A stretch of 64,000 bases of DNA. Origin: Apostichopus japonicus. Taxonomy: Eukaryota; Echinodermata; Holothuroidea; Aspidochirotida; Stichopodidae. The DNA lies in contig NC_092564.1 of NCBI RefSeq assembly GCF_037975245.1, positions 11,804,484-11,868,483 on the forward strand, read 5' to 3'. Of this stretch, positions 34,601 through 47,610 are shown piece after piece. The translations under genes were made by a program, and so were the position numbers. Each line of letters opens with the position of its first letter. Position 1 is the first letter of the stretch. The notes under the pieces are model-generated. The model did no database searches and was not told where the DNA came from. It saw nothing but the letters and a program-made list of their open reading frames with translations.

Positions 34601-37600
34601 CTCATTCCCCCGCAGCGCACCGGTTCAGAGGTGGTATCCTGGTTGGTCAATTTGCCTTTGGTCTTTGGGAATTAAGTAATGTGCCGGGCATACTTGAGTC
34701 ATTTCACTCCTTTCTGCTTTCATTAATGTGATTCTGGCATGTATCTATCTCTTGACACCAGAAGCCAATAGATCCTTGTTTTCAGTCACTTTCAAGTAGG
34801 AAACATGTTGGTAAATTCACATTCAGCTTTGCTAATTGATGACACTGTCTTAATTAGCCAATTTGTTTTATGTTTCATCTGTCTCTGATAGAGCATGTCA
34901 GAGGCCACAAGCTTTTTCAGTGAAGGCAGGTGGAGTGCCAAAAAGCTGTTTCACATAAAGTGCCCTGATTCACTTTAATACTAAGTTTCCTAGAATTGAT
35001 CCATTTTGCAATTTTGGATCGATTTTGAGTATTTAACTGATCTTTTTTGTCAGCTTATCGACACACTTGGACCTTTGGAGTACATATTAAACACACCAAG
35101 TCATCATAGAGTCCATCATGGTAAGAGATAATATTTGATGTTACATTTTACTGTTTTTTTGTGGGTTTCTTTGCTCTTTCATGATTGATATGAGACATTG
35201 TGTTTGCAGTAGAGGATTGTCTTGCGATGAAATGACAGCATAGCTGAAAATGTCTGTTTCTGTGTTACACAAACAGTTTGTTTAACATTCTTGAGAAAAC
35301 AAAATGCATTTGCCTCTGTATGCATTTAGATACACTGATAGCTAAGTGCTCTACAGTTCGACTGATTGAACAGAAGTCAACAGCAGAATTATAAAAGAAA
35401 ACTTGAGAGCCCTTTGAGAATATCTGTGATAATTACCAAAAATTACCCACTATGATTCATTTTTTTGGAGTAAGGAAGGCTTTTGTCTTTTTTTTGGATG
35501 ATTTTCTTGTGAAAATCTAAATTATTCTCAATAATTACATATAAAGTTTTCAGTAACAGTTTGGAACATTTTTTCTTCTAATTCAAAGTATCATATTGTC
35601 TGTCATAAGTATATCCCTTTGACAAATTAAAAAAACAAAAAATTAAACAAAAGAAAAAAAAACTAACAAAAAATCTACAATGATGAATTCTTGTGCAGAG
35701 TACAGCTTTGTTGCCATCTGCTCATTGGTGCTGTCGTGTTTATATTCCAAGTGATGATTTTGAGCAGAGTTTGTCTGCATGCAGCTAGATAATTTGGTGT
35801 TTGAAGAAAAAAATGACCAGTAGCCTGACAATGTCTTCCTTACTCTGTCATTGTTAACTTTCAGTGAATATGAATAATGAATGATTTAACTTTCCATTGT
35901 TTTAGGTCGCAACAGATACTGCATCGACAAAAATTACGCTGGCACTCTGATAATATTTGACAGAATGTTTGGTAGGTCCACTTTTTAGTGAGCATTTTGG
36001 CCATATATATGTTAATACACCCACAGTCATACATTTCTTGGCTGTGTAAGAATGATATTATTCAATGTTGAGCATGTATGAGTCATTGGCCCACTGTACA
36101 GAGAGAGAGAGAAGGCAGTTTCAACATGACTAAACCACTTGATTAAACTACCTGACTAAACCACCTGACTGAACCACCTGACTAAACCACCTGACTGAAC
36201 CACCTGACTAAACCACCTGACTAAACCACTTGACTAAACCACCTGACTAAACCACCTGACTAAACCACCTGACTAAACCACCTGACTAACCACCTGACTA
36301 AACCACCTGACTAAACCAGTCTCCAAGTCATTTCGGAGAAGCTCAGAATGTGCAGGCAGTTTTCAGTAGTAACAGAATAGGAATATATCACAGGACAGTT
36401 TTGTCTTTTTTCACGACCAAGAGCAATTATATTGTCTGCACCAATGTAAAGTCTGTTAGGTTTGTGCGATGATGTGTGAAAATAATTGCTTGTGAAAACT
36501 ACCAGCGTGAATGCAGAGAGATCAACTGCATCAGCCAGAGTTGCATGCACAGCTTTTGTGGTTGCCAATAGTAACTGATGAAATTTGGTGAACTCCTGTA
36601 TTTTGAAGTATATTCTGAGTTTCTTGTCATGTCCTTTCAGACCAGACTGATTTAAAATAATGAATGCATTTTAGTAGCAGACATTGAGTGTTATTTGCAT
36701 TGATGGAAAGAAGCAGGTTGCTCGAAAGTAACAGATTGAATAGAATGCAATGCAAGTGGAGGACCTGAACTATACATAACAGCACACTAAAAGAGTCAAG
36801 AATACCTATTTCTAGCTCTGATTGTAGGTTGTAGTTCTTTGTCTTTGCTTCAGATGTATCAGATACTACATTGATTGTTTCTGTTTATTCTATCCAGGTA
36901 CCTTTGAGGCTGAGAAACGGGATGATAAGGTGGTCTATGGACTTGTCCATCCCCTGGAATCCTATAATCCTCTCTACACACAGGTAATGATGTCACACAT
37001 GTCTTTGTGTTAAGCATCTGTACATAAATCTCTATATAGAAAATAGATTGTAGCAGAAAAATACATTACATTGGAAATAGCATGCTCTCAGACCTATGTA
37101 TATTAATGTATACATGCTTTTCGAGGCAGATAAGCAGTTAATGTCTTTCTACAATGTTAGAAAGGATCCGCTTTAAGTCATTCTGGTCCTCTAAGGAAAT
37201 GTCACATATGAGATTACTGTGACTTTATGTTCATAAAAATTAACATGATAATAATAATAATAAGACTTATAATGCGCACACACCACTCAAAGAATGTTCA
37301 TGGCGCATGATTAGAACCTTGTTTAACATCTGACTGTGCCATTTATATTGGACTGGTCAATCAAATGATGTTTCTGCTTAGTTATCTCACAGTCACCTTT
37401 AGTTCACACACTGATTGTGCATGACCAGTGGAAAGGAAAAGAAACATCTCTGTTTGTTCTTGAAGTATAATAAATCGACACCTGTTTTATAGAGGAGGAG
37501 ATAACACCCATTAAATGGTGGGATTCCGACAACAGATTGTTAGTCCTTGAATTAATATAAGATACTGCTGCTTTCCAGTTACATATGAAAATCATTAGTA

Positions 37601-40080
37601 ATTGCCATAAATTTTCTTTCCGATCCAGTTCTTCTCTACAGTGTTGTTTTAACCCGCAGTTTGTCTATTTCCTGTTTATGATTTATTTACTCTTATTTCG
37701 GTCAATTTTAGTTTTGTCACCTTCAGTGGATGTGGCAGAGGGTCTGGGAGGTTGATGGTATCAGCAACAAACTCTCTGTCGTCTTTAAAGGACCTGGCTG
37801 GGATCAAGGGAAGCCAAGGACGGGGTTAATCCAAGACATTCCTGACGTAAGTCTGTAGACACTGTAAACCATTCTGTGATTCAGTACAACTGATGTGAGT
37901 CGTAGATCTAGGCTGGCTCAAGAGATACAATCACAAAGCAAATTGTCTTATTTTGTACATAGATTACTGTGTATTTAAGAAAAGTAATGGAGAAAATGGC
38001 CATTGAATTTCTGTCGTACCCCACATAATTCATCAATTAGGAAGATATGTTTATCCTGATCACTGCAGCAGACATGTGGAGAAGTTTCTTATGAATCTCC
38101 TCAGTGATTTCACTGTGTGAACTGTTCACATGAAATCATGGGGAGAGTTTATTCCTGTACCCCCCCCCCATCCCCCCTCCTTCCATCATTTGTATAACCT
38201 GAGCCTGAGAGTTACCATACCTGTAGATTTCAACTGACATGTCCTCTTCTTTCTGTTGTATGTGAGTGTACAGTGAAGTTTAGAAAACTTTTAAAAATGT
38301 ATGGAATTTTATCCAGTTTTGACAAAGTTGTAATAAATACTGTGATATTTCCATCTAGCTGCTCATATTTCAGCACAGAAAAGGCAAATTGTTAATAGTA
38401 ACAAGTTAATGAACCAATTCAAATCTTACATTAAGATTTAACTTTGTTATTTTAAATCTGGTAATATTGTAGGTACCTCAAAATATCATATTTTTCCCCA
38501 ACAAAGGATAGGGGGGAACTCCTCAACTGAAACTTTATCACAGAGGGTGAGAACTTGTCCTCCTGTCTTATGATGAGATATATACTAAATGCTATAATGG
38601 ACAGTAAAATATACCTGGGAAAATATTTGGGTAAATTGGAAATGTAACAGCATTGTTTTTAATTCTAATATGCAACCATTTACCTTTCTTAAGTCCGATA
38701 TTTAGTTTGTTTCATGATAACACAGTTCTTGCTTTGAAGGACTTGACAGCATTTCAATATCAATTTTAGTTGGAACTAAAGACACATTTTCGAACAAAAG
38801 GCAGCTTGTTTTTTTGAAAGACAGTGTGGTTTTACGCTTGGTAGCTCATATCTTATGTTTTTTGTCTTCTCTCTGATAGATACACCATCCTCAACCAAAG
38901 TATGACCCTAAACTACCTCTGTGGGGGTCGGTCTACATCTGTGCTCACTTTTTAATCAATTTCCTGGTGTTTCATTTCTACTCAGAGGGAAGTGGGGTAA
39001 GTAGAAACCATTGAGCCCTGTTTAAATTATGAGGAACTTCCAGGCGATCTGAAAACTGCCAATTTTAGCGGTTGGTCGGTCAAGAACAGTAAATAGGGTC
39101 ACCGTCTTCTCTCCCCTGCTCTCAGACCACCCCATCACATCCCAACTGAAAGTAGAAATGTCCCACAAGTAAAACCTTTGAAGAAATTGAGCTTCTGCTA
39201 TCTTGATCCTATACAGGAGATTTTTTTGTTTTATTTTCTTCCTTATCACGTCAGAATCTGAATCAGCTATCAGCACTGCTGGGCATGGTTTACATGATTT
39301 ATTCATTCACATGTGTAGGAGCTATTTGTGATTTGAAGTAAGTAAAGCCTTTATTTTATTTTATTTTATTTTATGTTATTTTATTTTACACTATTATTAT
39401 AATTTTTTTTGTGGAAATTTTAGTATAGAAATATGGTTCAAAGATGAGCTGTTGGTCGGTGTCATGGAATATAATGTCTTGCAACAACGTTCTATTTAGT
39501 ATGGTTCACTACCCAAAAGTGGTCTGAGAATTTGCTTTTAATGGTGAATAGTGCAATGTTTTTCCCCTACTGTACATGCAGTTATTAGAACTTGCCAGGG
39601 GAGATGGATTAAATACTTTTGTAACATCAAGTACTTTGAGCAGCCATTATGAGGTGTAGAGGTATGTCTAGTGCATCAGTCTTCATGGATGGTTGCGGAC
39701 TACTGTCTTAAAATATGGACTTCTTGTAATTCATGCTACCTTTACAAAAACGAAAGCAGTTAAAAAGGTTGCAAAAGTGGTCGAATGAAACATCCTTTTT
39801 GCACCCAGCTTACATATGAATGATGAACCAGAGGTTGTATTGTATGATGCTTTAATTATCATATCTGTTTCCTGACAGGTGGTATGCACCTCTTCTGGAG
39901 AGCGCTAGATGCTTAGTAGTATTAGCTACGTTGACTGTCTTTGACGATTCCATGGTTGCGTTCACCAAGTTAGACTCGGTCATTTTCACAGCTGTGAGAG
40001 CAGTGTTTCTGTTATCGGCCTTCATGTGGTTACCACAGTGTATTCAACGATTTGCCAACGGTAAAAGTAAACGAGAGTAA
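27771..40080 (+). CDS. AGMO: alkylglycerol monooxygenase (AGMO/TMEM195)
   Basis: Twelve exons: 27771-27887, 29463-29593, 31509-31660, 32123-32226, 34051-34146, 35054-35120, 35906-35971, 36898-36983, 37712-37846, 38880-38996, 39255-39337, 39879-40080. Every phase agrees, giving 451 residues (human 445). AGMO is a multi-pass ER enzyme that uses tetrahydrobiopterin, iron and O2 to cleave the ether bond of alkylglycerols. The fatty-acid-hydroxylase histidine boxes are intact: HRMAH (residues 129-133, split by intron 3), HQVHH (142-146) and HHRVHH (217-222). Strong family matches include [23 protein letters not shown] and [12 protein letters not shown]. Hydrophobic segments lie at about residues 41-57 and in the last four exons, where similarity to human falls, as is usual for the family. 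The ATG at 27771 gives [19 protein letters not shown], aligning with the human N terminus. The gene shares its upstream region with DAZAP2. Confidence 0.95.
28222..28412 (+). mobile_element. SINE-like repeat, family B, copy 1 (AGMO intron 1)
   Basis: About 190 bp, from CATAAGGTCCCCTGTTCGAG through TTCATAATCATGGACGTTAA and ACTTCGGTCAGCTTGCGGCT to CTTGCAGGAGGATCTAA, then a tail of TACA units. GTTCGAGTC resembles a Pol III B box, consistent with a tRNA-derived SINE. A clear relative lies at 49160-49380. The A-box half is missing or unclear. Confidence 0.7.
28413..28695. repeat. (TACA)n microsatellite, about 70 units
   Basis: An almost uninterrupted tetranucleotide run of about 283 bp that grows out of the 3' tail of the adjoining SINE. 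Since four is not a multiple of three, it gives open frames in several phases (YIHT and VCMY repeats); none is a gene. Probably highly length-variable. Confidence 0.97.
28696..29462 (+). other. rest of AGMO intron 1
   Basis: AT-rich intronic DNA after the microsatellite up to the acceptor TTCTACAG before exon 2. No gene or element recognised. Confidence 0.7.
30289..30676 (+). mobile_element. tRNA-derived SINE, family A, copy 1 (AGMO intron 2)
   Basis: The head resembles a tRNA, with an A-box-like TGGTCAAGTGGTTAAGG (30300-30316) and a B-box GGTTCGAGCCC (30343-30353). Next comes a body with GTTGTGTCCTTGGG, GGGCAAGGCACTTTATC and CTCTTCACCCAGG, a 3' part with TTGCGCTATATAAGAACTGT, and an ATT microsatellite tail. 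This layout is that of SINEs that borrow a LINE 3' end. A second copy lies at 60170-60501. Confidence 0.85.
30677..31508 (+). other. rest of AGMO intron 2
   Basis: AT-rich intron following the SINE, with a short (CA)-rich patch near 30812-30835. No other feature recognised. Confidence 0.6.
32227..34050 (+). other. AGMO intron 4
   Basis: Intron holding the strong foldback at 32772-32880 and a short G-rich patch near 32440-32470. Open frames at 32342-32794 and elsewhere lack any domain. Intron 3 (31661-32122) is short and holds a G run near 31912-31922. Confidence 0.7.
32772..32880. repeat. 49-bp-arm foldback (hairpin) in AGMO intron 4
   Basis: Left arm 32772-32820 and right arm 32832-32880 are complementary at about 42 of 49 positions around an 11-base loop. 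The inner 21 positions are perfect and carry GGATCCTAGCAGGATC, itself nearly palindromic. It could be a small foldback element or a structured RNA when transcribed. Confidence 0.85.
34204..34576. repeat. 64-bp minisatellite, about six copies (AGMO intron 5)
   Basis: Units start at about 34204, 34268, 34322, 34386, 34451 and 34516 with CTGAATCAGGGTGGATTAGA and continue GGGGTATAAATGGCTACCGG then ATTGATTCAACTGGCTGTGC. One unit is shortened to 54 bp. The copies are visibly diverged. Confidence 0.85.
34577..35053 (+). other. rest of AGMO intron 5
   Basis: Intronic DNA between the minisatellite and exon 6. Nothing recognised. Intron 6 (35121-35905) is likewise AT-rich, with A/T runs near 35625-35665 and no element seen. 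Confidence 0.6.
36127..36317. repeat. 14-bp minisatellite (AGMO intron 7)
   Basis: About 13 to 14 copies of CCTGACTAAACCAC with scattered changes (T for C, G for A, one single-base deletion). Simple tandem array, likely variable in length. Confidence 0.92.
36984..37711 (+). other. AGMO intron 8
   Basis: AT-rich intron with a short ATA-trinucleotide run near 37248-37262. No gene or element recognised. Confidence 0.6.
37847..38879 (+). other. AGMO intron 9
   Basis: AT-rich intron with a C run near 38161-38177. No element recognised. Intron 11 (39338-39878) carries a (TTTTA)n run near 39350-39388. Confidence 0.6.
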
Positions 40081-40266
40081 AGTTTCTTCTTAGTCAAAGG
40101 AAAATATTTAGAAATCATTTCAGCCTTTATTTGGTTGATGCCTTTATTCTTCCGTCTTAATGGAATTACAAAAGTACCAAGAAATATGACCAGACTCTCT
40201 CCACTAATCACATAAAGAAACATTAGCCAATTGAGAAATATGAACTTAATTGATGGGTTGTAGAAG

Positions 40267-40574
40267 AGGGTTGTAGAGGGGTAGTAGAGGGTTGTAGAGG
40301 GGTAGTAGATGGTAGAAGGGGGTTGTAGAGGGGTTGTAGAGGGGTAGTAGAGGGTTGTAGAGGGTTAGCAGAGGGTTGTAGAGGGGTAGTAGGGGGTTGT
40401 AGAGGGTTGTAGAGGGGTAGTAGAGGACTAGAGGGGTAGTAGAGGGCTGTAGAGGGGTAGTAGAGGGTTGTAGAGGGGTAGTAGAGGACTAGAGGGGTAG
40501 TAGAGGGTTGTAGAGGGGTAGTAGAGGGTTGTAGAGGGGTAGTAAGGGGTTGTAGAGGGGTAGTAGAGGGTTGG
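40267..40574 (+). repeat. G-rich ~21-bp minisatellite after AGMO
   Basis: About 14 copies of a unit close to GGGTTGTAGAGGGGTAGTAGA, with partial and rearranged units. It begins under 200 bp after the AGMO stop codon, so it probably lies in the 3' untranslated region. The many GGG/GGGG runs on the plus strand could form G-quadruplexes in RNA. The Thr/Pro/Leu-rich open frame on the other strand (40223-40654) is a by-product. Confidence 0.88.
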
Positions 40575-40686
40575 ATCTTAGAGTCAGATGCAAAGATGCA
40601 TATGATGCTATTAGGACAGGAGTCATTACAGACTGAAAATGGCAGCATATTCATTTCACTCTGTTAGCAATTATTGGATGAGGGCT

Positions 40687-41000
40687 TGGTGGTCAGTCTG
40701 GAAGGGTTTCTACCAGTTATTGTTTGGTGGTTGCTTGGGGTCAGTTATGATGGGTACACCATTAATTGATTGGTGGGTGCAATGGGTCGGTCTTGCAGGG
40801 TACTATATCAGGGTTCAGTCTTGATGGATGGTACCAGTTATTGTTTGGTAGTTGCATGGGGTCAGTCTTGAATGGTACACCATTGATTGGTGGGTGCAAT
40901 GGGTCAGTCCTGAAGGGTACTAAATCCTGGGGTCAGTCTTGATGGATGGTACCAGTAATTGCTTGGTGGATGCATGGGGTCAGTCTTGCAGGGTACATTA
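40687..41000. repeat. 120-bp tandem repeat, about 2.6 copies
   Basis: The segment TACCAGTTATTGTTTGGTGG recurs near 40709, 40829 and 40949, each followed by GGGGTCAGT and, in the first two, CACCATTGATTGGTGGGTGC-type sequence. Diverged tandem copies. Confidence 0.75.
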
Positions 41001-41024
41001 CATGTACTGTCTGTTGTGTTAAGA

Positions 41025-41426
41025 CAGGGTTGTCCAACCTACGGCCCGCGGGCCACAGTCCGGCCCGCCGCAGGGTTGCGTCCGGCCCGCCAGAGATGCT
41101 CTACGGTGAGAAATTTTAGTGAGCAGATTTATTGATAACAATTTGAAGCTATATAATCAATCATTCGAGCCTTCTGGGTCCAAAAAAACTGCATACAGGT
41201 CAGTTTGTGTGACACTCTCAGCGGAGGGGGGGGGGGCAGCTGGACTTTATTCATCTGTTTTATCAGGAAGGAAAATAAATCAGTGCGCTCCGCGCGCAGT
41301 GCTCACATTTTGTTGCCCTGGGCTTCGGGCAAAAAATAGAAAAATCGAGCGTAGGGTTCATGCGGCCCCCTCCTTCATCATAATCATTCCATGTGGCCCT
41401 CCTCTGCAAAAGGTTGGACAACCCTG
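41025..41426. mobile_element. 402-bp hAT MITE downstream of AGMO
   Basis: A perfect 16-bp terminal inverted repeat, CAGGGTTGTCCAACCT, bounds the element. The flanks are 8-bp near-identical direct repeats, TGTTAAGA (41017-41024) and TGTAAAGA (41427-41434). The ends carry GGCCCGCGGGCC-type GC-rich sequence, as in many hAT MITEs of animals. No transposase frame; the open frame at 41119-41499 runs out of the element. Confidence 0.88.
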
Positions 41427-41528
41427 TGTAAAGACATCTAATGATGGCACAGTGGGGCAAACTCCTTCCATTTTTGTATGTCATTGCTCACATATTTAAT
41501 CTTTTTTATGTGTATTAATGACTGTTTT

Positions 41529-41582
41529 AATAAATGATGAACTTAAACCTTTGCAGTTGTGATGTAATATATTTGAAATAAA
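41529..41582 (+). terminator. candidate AGMO polyadenylation signals
   Basis: AATAAA occurs at 41529-41534 and 41577-41582, the first clear ones after the AGMO stop codon. If used, the 3' untranslated region would be about 1.5 kb and include the minisatellites and the MITE. Not proven. Confidence 0.25.
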
Positions 41583-43705
<2,123 letters not shown>

Positions 43706-44352
43706 TTGCCAAGTATGACCTTAGGAACAAAATGGAACAGACAAATATCTGTGATATCCTGTTTGGCTGTGAAAGCAGCACAACTTGAAGTCACCTGTCA
43801 TCATTTACCAGACGATATATTCAGCTGTTAAAGTAGCCTGTTGTCCTATATATGAAAATATCATCCCACTCTTTATATGCAAATAAGCCTTATGAAAGTG
43901 GTTAGCTAATAGTGTTGTTGAATTGAATGGACTTGCTGCAGGATCACCAGTATCACCTTCAAATATATTTAATATCTTAAAAGTTACTATATTTTCTTTA
44001 AAAAAAAACAGTACTTTCTTTCAGCTCTTGAATCGCTAATGTCATCCCAGACATCGTATATATCGATAGACAATACATTGGGACTCGTTGCCATGGTGAA
44101 GTGTTTTGGCAATAGTCGCTTGTTGAAGTTTAAACCCGATTCGGGAGTGATTATTGCTTGGCTATTTACTTTGTAATTGGGGGCAGCTTGGTAGTGGGTC
44201 CTTACTTGTACACGACGGTATACTACCATATCATCTTATCTCAACTCGTATAGGGCCTACTATAGCGCTGCTGGATATGTACTCGTGGTTATGGGCATAG
44301 TTGGAATCTAATAGCACTGATCTTATACCCAGCTCGTACTCGGGCCTACGAA

Positions 44353-44382
44353 TACGAGGCTCTATAATTATAGAGCCTCGTA
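44353..44382. repeat. perfect 30-bp palindrome
   Basis: TACGAGGCTCTATAA followed directly by its reverse complement, with no spacer. It sits in a stretch (44230-44540) where the words TACTCG and ACTCGTA recur several times. It could extrude as a cruciform or bind a dimeric factor; no function is shown. Confidence 0.95.
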
Positions 44383-46379
44383 CTCGTTCTCTTACTCATA
44401 TAACTGAGGGAAATTCGACGTGTACTCGTATGCTCACTGTGGTGTCGTTTACCCTAACACATATTGGCATATATAGCCTAATCCTGCACGTTTGCCTTTG
44501 ATATATCAGCTGGAGTACTCTGTCAATATAGGTACTCGGTACATAGGCCTACAAGCTAGCTAAGTATCTACCTGCTCAGGTATTCGTAAACCTGAACTCC
44601 GGCATTAGCCATTAGTATAATTAATGTATGTTGTTTATTTGTGCTTATGTATTCACATTGCATGCCCCGCTTTAATTTATGATATATCTGAGGTTATATA
44701 TATCTGCTATGCAAGTCTCTCTTTTAACGGAGGTTTCTAATTAAGAAACATTATACGACTTCCTTCGTTGCGAAGTAGCATTCCTATATATGAATTGTTA
44801 TGATTTAAACATGGATGATGTAATTGGGAAGTTACGAGTCGACTGCATACAATTTAGTCGGTTAGTGACAGGTCTTTTTTTTTTCTTTCTTCTTTTTGGA
44901 AAGCCTTCATTACGCATGGTAACGAATGTTCCATTTCCGTTGAAATGTTACTCTTGACATTAATTTTAGATCATGGACTGTTTGGTGATTTTGGTTATCG
45001 GCGTGATTGGGGTTTAGCGTGTTCCATTGTGTTATTGAGGTCATCTGCCTAAAGTTGCCCGATAGAACTGTATTCGCGACTGATTTCTTGTAGTAACCAT
45101 TCTGAACGGCGTTATAAGATGACGGTGATTGAAGACCGAGAAGAACTAGTAAGTAAAACGTTAAAAACATATCTTAATGAGTATTTTCAGATTATTTTGT
45201 AGCAAGCGTTCTGCAATGGTATTGCAATACATTAGGATCGGTGGTAGTTTTATATAACGGTATGTAAAATAGTGGATTTGTAGCCAAAAATGTCATTTAA
45301 ACTTGTATAATGGGTTGAGCTGTTGCTATAGTTACTGCAGACCGAATCATGACTCGGTCTAGCCAATGCACTTAAAGGGAAAGTTCCAACTATATCATAT
45401 ATAGGCCTATCGGAATCATTGTAGCGAAGAAGGCGACATTTACACTAGCAATATCACACCTATTTACTATGGCTTGTTACCAAAGAATATAATTATTTAC
45501 ACATCAACCGGACTTTCTCTTGCTTCTCATATTTCTCATCCCAATGAAATATGTATCATAATTTTCACACTATAACTGTAATGGAATTTAGGAAAATGTC
45601 TTAATATATAATTTAGGAGATGTTTGGCCACCTCAAGTGTTTTGGTATTCTGACATGTACGAAACATTTTTTTCCTACAAGTTGTTGTGTTAACGAACCC
45701 AATTTTATCCTACCGTTGCTGACCTATAGACTAGATAAAATTGCCCATATGCCTAACCAGGTTTGTTCGAGTTGTCTCATAATCATAAACGTGACGAAAG
45801 TCGAACGTTACTTTTAAGGCCTATCTATGCTGAAACTGGTGGAAGAGACTACACAACTTGAGGTCAACAGCCGATCCAGGCACAGCTCGTGAATTCACTG
45901 CCAAACTAACACCATTTTACACAATTAATTCGCAATGAGAGTGGTCATTGATAAAAATCTTACTACGCGACGGTTCATTTTCGTAATCGGCGACTGGTCA
46001 TTTCCCCAACGTAACTACATCCAAACATGAAATTTTTATTTGGCACTGAATCTCGAAAATTGCAAAATACCACGGAAAACTTCAACAACGGAAGCAAAAT
46101 ATAATACCTTGATTCACAACGATATCGTTCATTCCAATCATAACGTTATATGTACACTTTTGTGTACGGGCGCTAGGCATGTATATGCAACGACGTATTC
46201 AGTTAGAAACACAGTTAATCCAATGGCCGTTTGTTCGTCTGAATTCTGAATTCAGATTCTACATGTGCCGATAAGCTCATTTCCAATTGCCAACAGCCTC
46301 TCCTACTCTTATAAGGAGTAACGCACATGTTATCTAATAGGCTGGACGGTGGGAGGTACGATAGCTAATGAAACAAGGT

Positions 46380-46830
46380 TTCCACAATTTGAACTCCAGT
46401 GACTCCAAATGACCTTTGACATCCACAAGAAACAACAGGCTTCTTGTACTTAACGTGTTACAACTACATACTAAATGTGATATTGGTCCAAGCAAGTTCC
46501 CTTCTTGGGATATCGTGTTAACAATGTTTTCACAATGTGACTCCTAGTAACCCCAAGTGACCTTTGACCTCCACCAAAAACAATAAGGATCTTGAACTCA
46601 ACGTTCACAACTACATACTATATATGAGACTGGTGCAGGCTTTCCTTCTTGAGATATCTATTTACAATGTTAACTAAACCCCTGGTGACCCCAGAGACCC
46701 TTGACCTCCACCAAAAACAATAGGGTTCTTCTACTCAATGTGGTACACCTACTCTAGTCAATGTGGTACACCTTCTCACCAAATATGAGATTGGTCCAAG
46801 CTTCCCTCCTTGAGATATCATGTTCCCCAC
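46380..46830. repeat. ~145-bp tandem repeat, three copies
   Basis: Three diverged units recur with the words GTGACCTTTGACCTCCACCA, AAACAATAGGGTTCTT, ATATGAGATTGGTCCAAG and TTCCTTCTTGAGATATC. The third unit has a small internal duplication of CAATGTGGTACACCT. A related fragment occurs at about 61565-61645, so the unit is dispersed as well as tandem. Confidence 0.8.
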
Positions 46831-47186
46831 AAACAAATCCGAACGACATTGTCAATCGCACCGACGGAAATGGTAAACTATACGCTCTCTGGTTGCACTG
46901 CCAGCCTGACCGTAACTGAGGCTCTAAAATAGCTATAGGGTCGACCCTGAACTAGGAATATTCTGGAGTGCACACCCGACATGGATTAGAAGTGTCAATT
47001 AAGGACTCGAATAGGATCATTATGGTTGCATGACTGCTGTAGTCCTTTGCCGAAACAGCACGTATTGTATATGCCTATTTAGGAAACAATCTTGTAAAGG
47101 CATAACAGTTTCTCCGGACCTATGGCAAGCCGTTGAAGTTACTTTTTTATTAAGTATTTAATGATGTCAGCAAATATTCAATGATA

Positions 47187-47610
47187 TCATTAAACCAACT
47201 GATAATGTCAATAAATATGATACCTATAATAAATTTGATGATGATCTCATCGTTTATTGGTGCAGGATAATTGCTGATATCACTAATGGAACTTATTGAA
47301 ATGCACGAATTTAATTGTTGGTATTTTACATAGACGACATATTCAAGATATCATCAATTTAAATTAGGCCTATTTCAATATGTCGTGAACTCATTTACAG
47401 GTATCTTTACATAATATCAATGATATCAATACGTATGACGTATATATCAACTAATTCAGCCGTATTTATAAGAATAGCGACATGTGATTAAATATAGTTG
47501 AATTCGTGATATGTGCGTCATATTTGTATCATTAATGATACTTTAATGGTTTGAAAAATTCGAATTAAAGATATCACTAACTACTTGGTATTTATAATGA
47601 TATCAACAAA
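47187..47610. repeat. cluster of GATATC palindromes
   Basis: GATATC, usually as TGATATCA or AGATATCA, appears about six times in 420 bp with varied spacing in AT-rich DNA. It may be the remains of a tandem array. No function assigned. Confidence 0.5.

Noticed and set aside
36127-36317. CRISPR-like regular repeats
   Set aside because: Units are contiguous 14-mers without spacers and lie in a eukaryotic intron: a minisatellite.
40223-40654. 143-codon Thr/Pro/Leu-rich frame on the minus strand
   Set aside because: It is the reverse side of the 21-bp minisatellite; no flanking coding sequence or splice sites.
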